The notes under the pieces are model-generated. The model was not told the origin of the DNA, ran no database searches, and saw only the letters and a list, made by a program, of their open reading frames with translations. Positions 46,255-58,470 of a DNA stretch of 64,000 nt are shown here, piece after piece. The stretch is taken from assembly GCA_030549495.1 (NCBI GenBank), contig JAUIRK010001006.1, positions 873,166 to 937,165 of the forward strand. Direction: 5' to 3'. How positions within the stretch are numbered: position 1 is the first letter of the stretch; each line of letters opens with the position of its first letter. The position numbers were made by a program, and so were the translations under genes. The DNA comes from Nectonema munidae (lineage: Eukaryota; Nematomorpha; Nectonematoida; Nectonematidae).

Positions 46255-49080
46255 TTTTTGAAACAGTTGAAACTTCTGCAAAATCAGTCTCTATAAAAGA
46301 AGAAATTAAATCCTTGATATTTTTAGATTCACTTCTAGTACTTTTTTTCATTTTCATGCTTATCAAACATAATTCTTTACCAAGGTGTAACTTTCTTCGC
46401 ACAAGTTTTGAACAATAATTACTTAGTTTATGTATTACATAAGCTTTAATTCCAGCATTGTTGCATAAACCATAAATAATAATAACGTTTACTTAGACTT
46501 TGAAAATTGTTCAAGCCCTCTTCTCTTGTTAGGCTCTCCTATCTCATTCAGCTCTCTTCTCTCCAGTGACGTAGCTAGGCTGGGCATGAGGGGCCGTGCC
46601 CACACTCTTATGTACCGCATGGTGCCCCAATGGAACTTATGCGAAAGGATCAAGAAAGTATAAATAATGTTGCGCAAGTTTTTTGTTTTTAAATTGTGAC
46701 CCTTCTATCAACTTGTTTTTGGCTACACCACTGCTTCTGTCTAATTTACATTTAGAGTTAAATTAAAATAGTTTTCAATCGTTACAATTTTATATCAATA
46801 AATATTGTTAGACTCGCGCTAAGAATTTTTTTTCAACAAAAGTCACTTAATCTTTATCACTACGTTTGCTACATTTTGTAACATTTGAAAATTTAATTTT
46901 TTCAAGTCAAGAAAGTTTTTTAAATAGTTATTTGGGTATCAATATTTTGATTATCTATTCACTTTAAAAGCAAGAATACTCTATTTCCTTAATATTTGAG
47001 CAGAGATATTTTTTATAATGTTTGATTGTTAAATTTTATAACTAACACTGTACATAATTAAAACATTTTTTTAAGAAAATTTGTTGATTATTATAATAAA
47101 AATATAATATCGAAACAAAATGTTTCAGTTGTTAAAAATGTACTTAATCTATTTATGACAGCTGTCAGAATTTTATTTATAGACAGAAATATTAAAAAAA
47201 AAACGCAATGATTTTCTTTTCTCGTATACTTTGATTTATGTTAATTTGGTCCTCGGACATTTCGCCCCATTATTTTCATAAGACAGTTCGTCCCATGGAC
47301 AATTCGCCACATTATTTTGATAAGACAGTTCGTCCCATGGACAATTCGCCCCATTATTTTCATAAGACATTTTGTTTCATGGACAATTCGCCCCGCTATT
47401 TTCATAAGACATTTTGTCTCATGGACAATTCTAAAAAATTAAGAGAAAAATTGATTAATTTGAAATAATCTAATAGAGATAAAATAAACAAGAATATAAA
47501 ATTTTTTAATAATTTTACACATATAATAAGCAAAGATGGATGAAACTAATAGCCTATGAGACAATTTGTCTATGGGGCGAAATGTCTGTCGACCGTTATT
47601 TAAATAATTTTTTAATTATAAGGGCTAGCTACTTAAACGTTGGCTTTTGCTGCTTATAAAAACTTGAAAATATCAAATAAACTCTAATTCTTTATGCCTA
47701 CTATTATTTTGAAATTATTCTGAGAACAGACGGTTCCATTTTAAAATAGTGAAAATTACTTTATTAGTTTTTTGTTTCCTTTCTCTCTTATGTAAATTAT
47801 GTAGCAAAATTTTCAATTTTGAGTAAAAGGTAAGGTGCATCAGATGTATTTTCATTGACCAGGCACTGATGTACCGCTTATGTCAAACTATGAACAAATT
47901 CGTATCGATAAGGAATCGAATCCAGAGGCTTCCGTGCTGAGTCCACCATCTCAACCAACCTGCCTATCATCTAGATACCCATAGAGTATGCTGTAGGGGA
48001 TACGTCAAATTAGTTTTCAAAAAACTTAAGTTATGTTTTAAAATTTTTTTAGTTTTTGTTGAAGCTCTATAACTTTTTCTGATAGGCTTTTTTTCCTTAA
48101 AAGTTATTATAAAAGGCAAATCATTGCAAAATGTTAACAGTTATTTTACTTTTTGTAGCTTGTATCAATTTAGCTTTTAAACTATTTTTGAATGATGCTG
48201 AGTAAAATGAAATAATGCGATCTTAATTTTTTGTTTTATTTTTGTTTGCACAATTATAACTTCGTTTTATACCCTTGCCCCTGAATCAATCACATTTTTT
48301 CATATAAACCTCGCAGGGTGTCTAGTAGACTCTTTGCCTTCAGACTACATTCACTCATATAAAACTCTCCAACCTTCAGTTATTTGTTTTAAGTTGTTTT
48401 CTCTATCAATCAAATATCCTTTCATCAATTCCTGTAATGTGCCTAATAGACTACTTCATTTTCAAATGAAAAGCCTATTCGCCCCCCCCCCCCCCATCAA
48501 TATTGGATTTTTTAAACTAGTGTATATGCGATATGCAAATTTAATTAAAATATTTTCGCTGGTAGTATGGTATTTAAATTTCACTAATTTTGTAAAAAAA
48601 AATATAAAGTAGTCTTATAAATTTAGATATGGGCAGAATACACTCTATTTTAAAGGATTGATTGAATATTTGGTCTCACGTGGTATTTCCAGACCAGTAA
48701 TTTTGAAAATTTCAAAAAAATTTAAGGATATGCGCCCCTGATGGCCTGATTCCATAGCGCTATGTGCATGTTTTGATACAAATCATTAGGGAGACCAGGT
48801 TCAACTTTCTGTTCATATTTTGATAGATGTAAGATTTGATATACCTCATTTGAGGAGACGATGTTACAAAATTTGTTACCTTAATTTTGCAATTTGAACA
48901 ATTTTAAATGATATATTTATGAATTAATCAAAATAAAACTGGGTAAAAAATCAGACAGGTGTGGTTCAACTTTCTGTTGATATTTTGCTATATATAAGAT
49001 TGATATACCTCATTCGGAAAGACCATTACAAAAATTATTCTCTAAATTTTCGTAATGTGCACGATTTTAAATCTCAAGTA
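46255..49080 (+). repeat. Tandem array unit 3 (2826 bp)
   Basis: Nearly identical to units 1 and 2, with a C14 tract near 48482. MITE at 46564-46733; SINE at about 47828-47985. The array leaves repeat sequence after AAATCTCAAGTA at 49080, where units 1 and 2 instead continue into the next unit's TTTTTGAAACAG. Confidence 0.9.
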
Positions 49081-49930
49081 ATCAAAGAATCAAAATATAT
49101 TCTTTAAAATATCAAGATATTTAAATATATCGTTGACTCCCTTTTGCTTGAAAATCTTAAATACAGAAAAAATCTTCAAATCTTTAGAAAAAATTTAAGA
49201 CTTTGAATAATCCTTTTAAAACGACAAGATATTGCATTAAAAAACAAATCTAAAAACATGAAGTTTAAACCTTTGTCATTGACTAAAAATTAATCATCCG
49301 CTTTTCTTTTTCAATGAGTTTCTATATAGCTTAAACAAGACATTATTTTATGGGAGAGGTGTCCAATTGTGCCTGATGTGATTTTAGCGACGAATGGAAA
49401 TTTGGACAAGTATCTATGATCATCTTAATTTTAATATAAAAATTTATATTATATTATTTATATATGTTACTTGTATAAATAAAAAAATTTAACTTTTTCA
49501 TTTCACTAGATTATTTTAAAATATGCGACAGTAAATGTATATTAAGTATGAAAACATTTATAAAGATTAAATTGTACAGTTTATATCCATTTTAAAAGAA
49601 AATGAGGTATTCTTACTTACTGCTTGACTTAGGACTAGAAAATTTGTGAAATTTTTTACCATAATCACGTGACATTAAAACTAGAAAAGTAGACACGTTT
49701 CAAAAAAAATGACTGTTCGAAAAGCAAATAAATAAAAATTATCTTTTTCCAATATATACTTTTGGGAAATTTTATTATTTTAGTGTCTTATACTTAAAAT
49801 TCAAAATTTTATATATTGATTGATATGAAATTGACACAGCTTGAAAGAAAATTTATATATTAAAAATATTTACAGAGAAAATTAAATGTATAAAAAAATA
49901 GTAACATATAAAGCCTCTTTTTAATATAGT
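49081..49930. other. AT-rich stretch right of the array
   Basis: The first part (ATCAAAGAATCAAAATATATTC and TATCGTTGACTCCC near 49130) resembles the core of the foldback repeats at 55 and 63 kb. The rest holds no supported feature. Confidence 0.4.
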
Positions 49931-49934
49931 GATC

Positions 49935-50110
49935 GGACATCTTTAGATTAGATTCTTGACTTCAAAAACTCAAGGTCTTAGGTTCGATCCCGCATCAACC
50001 TACTTTCCTCATAGTTCGATAAAAGTGGCGCAATTTTGCCTTCTCAATGAAAACGCCCCAAGGTACCTTTGTTTTTCCCTTTACTAGCATTTTCCTATTT
50101 TCATAAAGAT
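49935..50110 (+). mobile_element. tRNA-derived SINE, family B
   Basis: A good B box, GGTTCGATCCC, follows a weak A-box region. The body CTTTCCTCATAGTTCGATAA, GAAAACGCCCC and AAGGTACCTTTG matches the minus-strand copy at 9115-9296. Confidence 0.55.
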
Positions 50111-50930
50111 ATTGGTAAAAATATTCTATAAGTTGCGATTCTAGACTTCTAGAAGTATGGTGCAAATCGGTTCCACTCTTTTTTATAAGGGGCAAAGTTG
50201 TTAAGAAGAAAAGAGTAAGCCCCTAGATTTCCCTAATTAAAGTAGTTTCATCCATAATTAAAAAATTTTTGGGTCTCTCTGACAAGTTCGAAATATACAG
50301 AATCTTGTCTTACTTTATAAACAAAATTTAAATTTAAAATAAATATAGAAAACCAATAAGAAGAAGAAGAAGACGAAAGATTTTATTGAAATTATATGAA
50401 ACAGACAAAAAGGATAAAACATTATAGCAAAAAATTAATGATAATATGAAAAAAAACTTTAATTCCATTAATTCCCTTGAAAGAGATTTTCAAAAGCCAT
50501 TCGACCGTTGTTAGAAAACCTCTAAGAAACTCTAAATATAAAAAAATATATATACAATTTCTTTCAATATTATGTGATAAAATGATTAAAGAGAAAATAA
50601 AAAAAAATTAATTGACTATTAATAACATAGTTTCAGAAAATGTGGCTTGTGTTGAATAAAGAAGAGAAAAGTGCTTCTCATGATTGTTCGAAATGATCAA
50701 GAAGTTTCTCTCTACAAAAGGAATTTGAATAACATGAGTTATGGTATTGATTCAAAAGTAAGTTATTGATCTAGGTAGAAGTAGTTATGTTTTGGTTTAA
50801 TTAGGGCATTTCAAAGTAGTTAGCTTTAGTGTTCCAGTGACTAATTTATCGGAACCTCAAAGAACATTTAAATTTGGGACTTCTGTAGAAAGGAATAACA
50901 AATTTATTATTCCCTCTTAGTTTATAGCTA
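50111..50930. other. AT-rich stretch left of the LINE
   Basis: Probably part of the 3' tail region of the minus-strand LINE; no clear poly-A or terminal repeat is seen. Confidence 0.3.
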
Positions 50931-50934
50931 TGTC

Positions 50935-53592
50935 TATCTGAAGAGAATTCAAACCATAATTGAAAGAAAAAAGGTAATTTCCCATTAACAAAGTTATGTA
51001 TAAATTTGATGAGTTAAATCAATCTTGAGAATCTGTATACTTTTAAAATAGTCACCAGTATGGGAAAAATAAGCTAGGTTGAAAATAAGTCTCACTGTTT
51101 TTTCTCTAGTATTCTGAGTCTGTTCAGATTAGTGTAACCTTAATTGATCAAACTATAATTAAAATGAGGCAATATTAAAGCTTTATTTATTAGAATGAGT
51201 ATATTTACTTTGAATAGCTTTTTTACATATTTTATTAATCCAACAACATAACTAACTTTCGTTGAAACAAATTGTGTATGGTTATTCCATTTTAAGTTAT
51301 TATCTACAACAAGGCCTGATAGATTGCAAAAATTGCCTAAATCAAAACCAAGATTGTTGAAACAATATCTATTTCTTTTACTGGAAAAAACATTTCTTTG
51401 GACTTTGATTATAAACAGCGAATTTTTTGAACACCATGTGTATATAAAAGTTAGATTAGCGTTGATATAATTTTCATAATTTCCTTATTTAACAATAATA
51501 TTATCATTCAGGTAAAACAGCAGAGTTATGTCATCAGTAAAAAGTAAATAATCACATTTATTACAAGAGTTTTGTAAATCGTTGACATATATTGAAAAGA
51601 ATAATGGACCTAGAAGCAAACCTTGAGGTACACCTTATTCAGTATTCAATAATTCAGAAAAATTGCCATTTAAGCACACTTGTTGTTTTCGTTCATTGAA
51701 GTACGAGTGAAGAAATGAGGTACTGTTTTCATCGAAACCATATATATGAAGTTTAGCAAGTAAAACTTCAGGCTCCAAGCTACCAAATGCCTTGGATAGG
51801 TCTAAAAAATTGCAAGCACGTCATTCCTTAGTTCAAGGTTACTATATACTTTGTCAAGAAAATAACTGTGAAGATATTGTGTACTGTGCAATTTTTTGAA
51901 TGCAAATTGTTGTGGATAAAATAAACTGTTCTGTTCAAAGTATCTGTAAATCTATTTAAAAAACACTTTTTCAAAAACTTTAGAAATGGTGTTAATTATA
52001 CTAATTGTTCTATAGTTTTTAATAAGTGAAGAATCATTTTTTTTGTAAACCTGAATAATTTTGGAGATTTTGAAAGATGGGGGATACAATGATTACCAAA
52101 TGCACGAGTTGAATAAAAACTGCAAAAAGTAAGAAATGCCATATTTTAAAAATTTGACATGCTTCGAGTTTATCCCAAATTCTTCTTTTGAGTTTGTATT
52201 TTTCAGTTTATCTTTAGCATTTTCAATGTCAAATTGAGATATATACGTAAAGGAAAAGACTGATTTCGGTTTGAATAACTGTTTACTGATAAAATTCATA
52301 TCTGGGGTATTGAACTGAGAATTGCAAAATACGAATTAAACAAATTTGCCTTTTTCTTACCGTTTTTTATTTTAGTATTAATTATACTCCACTTATTTTT
52401 GCTACTTTTGGATTCATATAAAAGTTTTTGGTAATATTCTGCTTTGAGTTTGCTTCCTAAATTTTTCGCTTGGTTCCGAACAGTTTTATATTTAATGATT
52501 ATATTATTATTTAAAGAATACTTCACTTGTTTATGCAATTTATCACGTTTTTTTTAATAAATTTAGGTAATCTTTATTGACATATGGATTGAGTTTGTAA
52601 CAAAATTATTTAGTTTTCGAGATAACACTTTTACATGTAGCGTTATGTATACTATCTATTAAGTAGTGGCCATAGTGTTTGGATCATTTGAGTAAGTTGC
52701 AGCAAAGTTATACTAATCAAAAGAAGCGAAATAAGAATAAAAGTTAGGATAAGAAAAAAAAAGATATACATTTTGCTTTCTTTTCGTAATCAGCATGAGT
52801 TTTAAGTGATAAAATTATTGGGTAGTGATCAGATATATTATTCTCAATAACATATGTATCATAATTATCTAAATTAAAAGGAACAAAAAAATTGCCAAGA
52901 AATGAAGAAGATTGAAAGCGCGTTTCATTTGTTATTCCTGGCATAAAAGAGTTAGAGATGAAACTGTGAAGAAAATTTTGAACTGAGTTCGTATTTTGGT
53001 ACTCAAATAGATAATAATTAAAGTCATCCGCAAATATCAAAATACTTGAGGTGAATTGTTTCTTTAAGTAGTGTATTAGTTTATCATAATGAGAGGTTTC
53101 GTCATATTGAGAGTAAGGATGCCGATAAATGATTGTTAAAAGCATACTTTTACCTTTGGTCAGATACAAAAAAAATGCTGAAAAATTCAACCGTCAGGTC
53201 AATTAAATCTATGTTTAATATATAATATTTAAATGACTTGTGGATTAAAAATCCCAGACCCTCATGAGATGAGAAATTAGAAGGTTTATTGTGGAAAATA
53301 AACTCACTTGTATTAAAATAGGAAAATCCTTATCTCTAATCCATGGTTCTTGTAAGGAGTAGATCAAAAAATTCGAATTAGATTTCACTATAATGTTAAA
53401 CAAAAAATCTAATAACTCGTCGTATTTGTTAGGTAAAGAACACACATTTAAACTTATTATGTTGACTTTATGCAAGGTATTAATTTCATCCAATGTTAGC
53501 TTAATTGAGTTTTGGAATAAATTTGATTTATTATTTAAGATACCTTCTTTATGTTTGATTCTGAAAAAACATTTTTTATAGTGTTCACTCAT
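50935..53592 (-). pseudogene. Jockey-like LINE ORF2 (endonuclease and reverse transcriptase)
   Basis: The start MSEHYKKCF at 53592 overlaps the end of ORF1 as ATGAGTGA. Then come the apurinic-type endonuclease (NIISLNVCSLPNKYDELLD, LQEPWI, IIYRHPYSQYD, LIFADDFNY, ISDHYPIIL; 53592 to about 52750) and a linker (NKWSIINTKIKNGKK). The reverse transcriptase follows, with VPQG, LLGPLFFSIYVNDLQ and the catalytic FTDDITLLFYL (about 51510-51640), ending near ALILPHFNYSL at about 51170. Many frame changes and stops, mostly in the RT part, show it is dead. It is known that such elements copy themselves by target-primed reverse transcription. Confidence 0.75.
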
Positions 53593-54090
53593 TTAACTGA
53601 TTAGAATTGAATACTGTTATACTTTTGATGTAATCAATTCTTTTTTTAACAATTGGACATAAATGACTGAATGAGGCATGGTTGAAATTAGACAAGACAT
53701 TATTTTTACAATATATACATAAGTGATTAACCTTATCTGTTTTAACTTTACATTCGGGACTTTTATGAGCTTCTTCGCAATAACAACATTGATAATTTTT
53801 ACTAGTACAGTGTTTTGAGAAATGCCCGTACTTATTACAATTGGTACAATGTAATACAAATGTAAGTACATTTGACTTTATATAAATCGAAATATATAAA
53901 AAAGTTGTTAGTAGCAATAAGATTATAAATATCAGGAGCAAGTTTAAATATACAATAATTAATTTTTTTGTCAATAGACATTAGATATGGTAGGTAGGTA
54001 GGTAGAGAAATCAAAGCACTTTCCAAATTTAATTGATATGTTTGCAAATTGCTTGATAGGAATGAAGAGAAGAATGCAAAGAAGGATGCT
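53585..54090 (-). pseudogene. Jockey-like LINE ORF1 (zinc-knuckle nucleic-acid-binding protein), partial
   Basis: The C-terminal part has three Cys-rich knuckles: CTNCNKYGHFSKHC, CCYCEEAHKSPEC and a degenerate CIYCKNN segment with HASFSHLC. It ends NSNQLNE-stop overlapping the ORF2 start. Upstream, in another frame, SIDKKINYCIFKLAPDIYNL continues the protein, so one frame break lies near 53880. The 5' part is lost at about 54090-54170. Confidence 0.65.
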
Positions 54091-54197
54091 ATGAGTATTA
54101 TATAAATGATAAATATATATAGAGAAGGATTGTCGATTTTATTGGGGGCTAAGGTGAAGAATGGGTTCAATAGTGCCTATCAAGGTGGAGAGTAAGT

Positions 54198-54856
<659 letters not shown>

Positions 54857-54869
54857 CTTTAAAAAATCA

Positions 54870-56180
54870 AAAAATATCAAACTTTCTGTTCATATTTTGC
54901 TACCTCATACGATGTTACAAAAGTTATTACTTATACTTTGCAATTTGCACGATTTTAAATATTATATTTGTCAAATAATCAAAATAAAATTCTCTAATCA
55001 AAGAATCGAAAAATATTCTTTAAAAAATCAAAAAATATCAAACTTTCTGTTCATATTTTGCTACCTCATACGATGTTACAAAAGTTATTTCTTATACTTT
55101 GCAATTTGCACGATTTTAAATATTATATTTGTCGAATAATCAAAGAATCGAAAAATGTTCAAATCAAAAATTTTTTATTCTTTTTAAATATATCGTTGGC
55201 TCCCCGAATTTTAGTTTCGTATGTGCATAATTTGATAAAAATTAATTATTAAAGACTAGGTTTATCTTTCAATTTAAAAAGTAAGGGGAGCCAACGATAT
55301 ATTTAAAAAGAATAAAAAAATTTTGATTTGAACATTTTTCGATTCTTTGATTATTCGACAAATATAATATTTAAAATCGTGCAAATTGCAAAGTATAGGT
55401 AATAACTTTTGTAACATCGTATGAGGTAGCAAAATATGAACAGAAAGTTTGATATTTTTTGATTTTTTAAAGAATATTTTTCGATTCTTTGATTACAGAA
55501 TTTTATTTTGATTATTTGACAAATATAATATTTAAAATCGTGCAAATTGCAAAGTATAGGTAATAACTTTTGTAACATCGTATGAGGTAGCAAAATATGA
55601 ACAGAAAGTTTGATATTTTTTGATTTTTTAAAGAATATTTTTTGATTCTTTGATTACAGAATTTTATTTTGATTATTTGATAAAATATATTATTTAATAT
55701 CGTGAAAAAATTAATAAATTATCTAACATCCTCTCCCCGAATGAGGTATATCAAATCTTACATCTAGCAAAATATGAACTGATAGGTTGGAGATGAATTA
55801 TCGCGGTATACAGGTTGGAAATTAACCATTGTAATATACAGGTATAATGCATATAGGTAATAACTTATGTAGCATCGTCTCCCCGAATGAGGTATATCAA
55901 ATCTTAAATCTAGCAGAATGTGAACAGAAAGTTGAACATTGTCTCCCTAGTCATTTGTACATGGAATAGAAACCATCGTAGTATACAGGTTGAAGATGAA
56001 TCATCGTAGTATACAGGTTGGAGATGAATCATCGTAGTATACAGGTTCGAGATGAATCATTGTAGTATATAGTTTGGAGATGAATCATCGTAGAATACAG
56101 GTTGGAGAAGAATCATCGTAATATACGGGGTGGAGATAACACGCAAGTTGTCTACCCGCGTTCAACCGTACAGGTTATGA
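54870..56180. repeat. Foldback repeat 1 (partial palindrome)
   Basis: The core words (CAAACTTTCTGTTCATATTTTG, CGATGTTACAAAAGTTATTA) occur twice on the plus strand at 54880-55140 and twice on the minus strand at 55340-55690. They flank a centre at about 55165-55310, where GTTGGCTCCCC meets GGGGAGCCAAC. The right arm continues into a minisatellite of about 29 bp, ATCGTAGTATACAGGTTGGA (55780-56130), and ends TGTCTACCCGCGTTCAACC. The left arm lacks the minisatellite. The open frames here are palindrome sequence. Confidence 0.75.
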
Positions 56181-56739
56181 GAATATATCATTACATATTA
56201 GAGAAGAGTTTTCTAAACTCTTTATACTGAAAAAATATTTCTTCAAATATATTACTGTTTTAGTTTAAAATGCATCCCTTATCTGCTAATTAATGGTATG
56301 AAGCCCATGGAAAATATAAACAGTAAAATGGTATTTCTTAAGGACTTATGATATAAGTAATGTATTCTGAAAGCCCATAAAAAATGCTTTAATTTGGTAT
56401 ATCGCATGATGCATTTTGTTGAGAAATGTGAAAGTTATAAGCGTTTTAATATTTGACTAAGATTTAAGCTAGGAACACTACAAATAAACTAAGCGTACAC
56501 TAGCCCGATAAAATAAACCACACACGCGTGCTAAAGATGTGGTGAAGCGTATGCGAGATGAGAATTCACTGCGCTCACAAACGCGTAATGCAACATGTGT
56601 TAATCTTTTTTCGCATAATTATGCTCTAAAATCAATCAATAATGTGATTTATTCTTCGCACACTGTCGGTATAAATATAACGAATGCTCTTCGTTAAAAA
56701 TTAGAAAGGTTGTATCTAAACTAAATAAAAGTAGACTAC

Positions 56740-57415
56740 GATTATCCAACAAAACTCGTACATTTAATCGACATTTTTCACTTGAAAATTTAGAAAAATA
56801 TAAACTGACCTATACTACTGACCCATAAAAAATAAAAAATAAATATTAATTTTCGACAGTTTTATTTAACTATGACATTTAAAAATGTTAAAAACCATAT
56901 TCTACCTTTGTGAATATAAAATTTTGAAGAAATAATATATAAACTCATCACGTTAATTATTGGTATTTTTTGAAACTAGATAAAAGTTGACTGACCTCAC
57001 ATAAAAGCGGATTTTGGAAAAATATATTTATTTGTAAAACCTAGCCTATTTTGCCCACAAAGAGTATAGCTTCAAATCTTGTACATTCGATCAACATTTT
57101 TCATTTCAAAAATAATTTTAAATTTATTAGAAAAACATTATACTTACCTATACTACTGACCTTTAAAAAGTAAAAAATATATATTAATTTTCGACAGTTT
57201 TCTTTAACTATGACATTTTAAAATGTAAAAAATCATATTTTACCTTTGTGAATATAAAATATTGAAAAAATAGTATATAAATTCATGACGTTAATTATTA
57301 TTAGTAATTTTTGAAACTAGTTAAAAGTTGACTGACCTCACATAAAAGCAGATTTTGGAAAAATGAAAATATATTTATTTGTATAACCTAGCCTATGTTA
57401 ACCACAAAGTGTATA
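56740..57415. repeat. Tandem duplication of about 320 bp
   Basis: Two units, starting near 56755 and 57075, share CATTCGATCAACATTTTTCA-like starts, TACTACTGACC, TTTTCGACAGTTTT, TGACCTCACATAAAAGC and AACCTAGCCTATNTT. Divergence is moderate. Confidence 0.6.
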
Positions 57416-57650
57416 CCTTTCCAATGATACCATTTCCATTAAATTTTTTTTAAAAAATCTTCACATTATGCTTCAATAAAAAGGTGGTCCGTAATTTTTT
57501 CAAAAATTTAGAAAAAATTTTTCGAAGTAAAGTCCATTTATTAAAATTTTTTAAAACTTTTGCAAAAATAAATTATTCTAGAGTATGTAGCAAACGATAA
57601 GCTTTCTAATGATATATATATCATGAAAAAGAAATATTGAAAAACAGTTT
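57416..57650 (+). repeat. 240-bp direct repeat, copy 2
   Basis: Matches 54620-54856 throughout. The two copies frame foldback repeat 1 and the tandem duplication, as would direct terminal repeats or the outcome of a segmental duplication. Confidence 0.75.
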
Positions 57651-57719
57651 AATTCTTTCTGCAAATCAAACAAGTAAAAATTTCCAAAAAGTAGTATTGG
57701 TAGTATTAGTATTATTATT

Positions 57720-58470
57720 ATTATTATATACTAGACGGTCGTGTGTTTGTCTCTCGCTTCGCTCGAGACGTAGGATTCTAAATCTCAAAAAGCTAGGACG
57801 ACACATTCTAGCACGTGTGACAGATCATTGGTACCTTTAATCTAGGACGTGTGACAGATCATTGGTACCGCGTGATTCTAGGACGTGTGACAGATCATTG
57901 GTACCGCGTGATTCTAGGACGTGTGAAACATCATTGGTACCGCGTGATTCTAGATCCAGTTAAAGATCATTGGTACTGTGATTCATAGGTCCTGTGAAAG
58001 ATCATTGGTACCCCCGTGATTCTAGGTTCCATTAAATATCATTGGTACCGAAATTCTAGGTACACTCAAAAAATCATTGGTACCTGGATTATAGATACCG
58101 TCAATGAACCCGTAAAGATCATTGGTACCGCTGTAAAAATCATAAGTACCCGTAAAGATCATAAATAGCCGTAAAGATCATAAATAGCCGTAAAGATCAT
58201 AAATAGCCGTAAAGATCATAGGTACCCCCGTAAAGATCATTTGGTACCCCCGTAAAGATCATTTGGTACCCCCGTAAAGATCATTTGGTACCCCCGTAAA
58301 GATCATTTGGTACCCCCGTAAAGATCATTTGGTACCCCCGTAAAGATCATTTGGTACCCCCGTAAAGATCATTTGGTACCCCCGTAAAGATCATTTGGTA
58401 CCCGGCGTAAAGATCATTTGTACGCCCGTAGATTGTTATTCCCCTGAAAGATCATTGGTACCCACAAAGA
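57720..58470. repeat. GATCATTGGTACC minisatellite
   Basis: Left part: units of about 36 bp with TTCTAGGACGTGTGACAGATC and ATTGGTACCGCGTGA. Middle: diverged shorter units. Right part (58210-58410): about nine nearly perfect units of AAAGATCATTTGGTACCCCC plus a few bases. Preceded by a TATTA run and the hairpin TCTCGCTTCGCTCGAGA at about 57751. Confidence 0.8.

Noticed and set aside
41588-47468. Three identical 76-codon frames (MLIWSSDISPHYFHK) and three identical 62-codon minus frames
   Set aside because: They lie inside the tandem units, in the minisatellite element and in the MITE; identity reflects the triplication and there is no coding signal.
58200-58420. CRISPR-like regular repeats
   Set aside because: Units follow each other with almost no spacer and the spacers are not unique; the surrounding DNA is animal.
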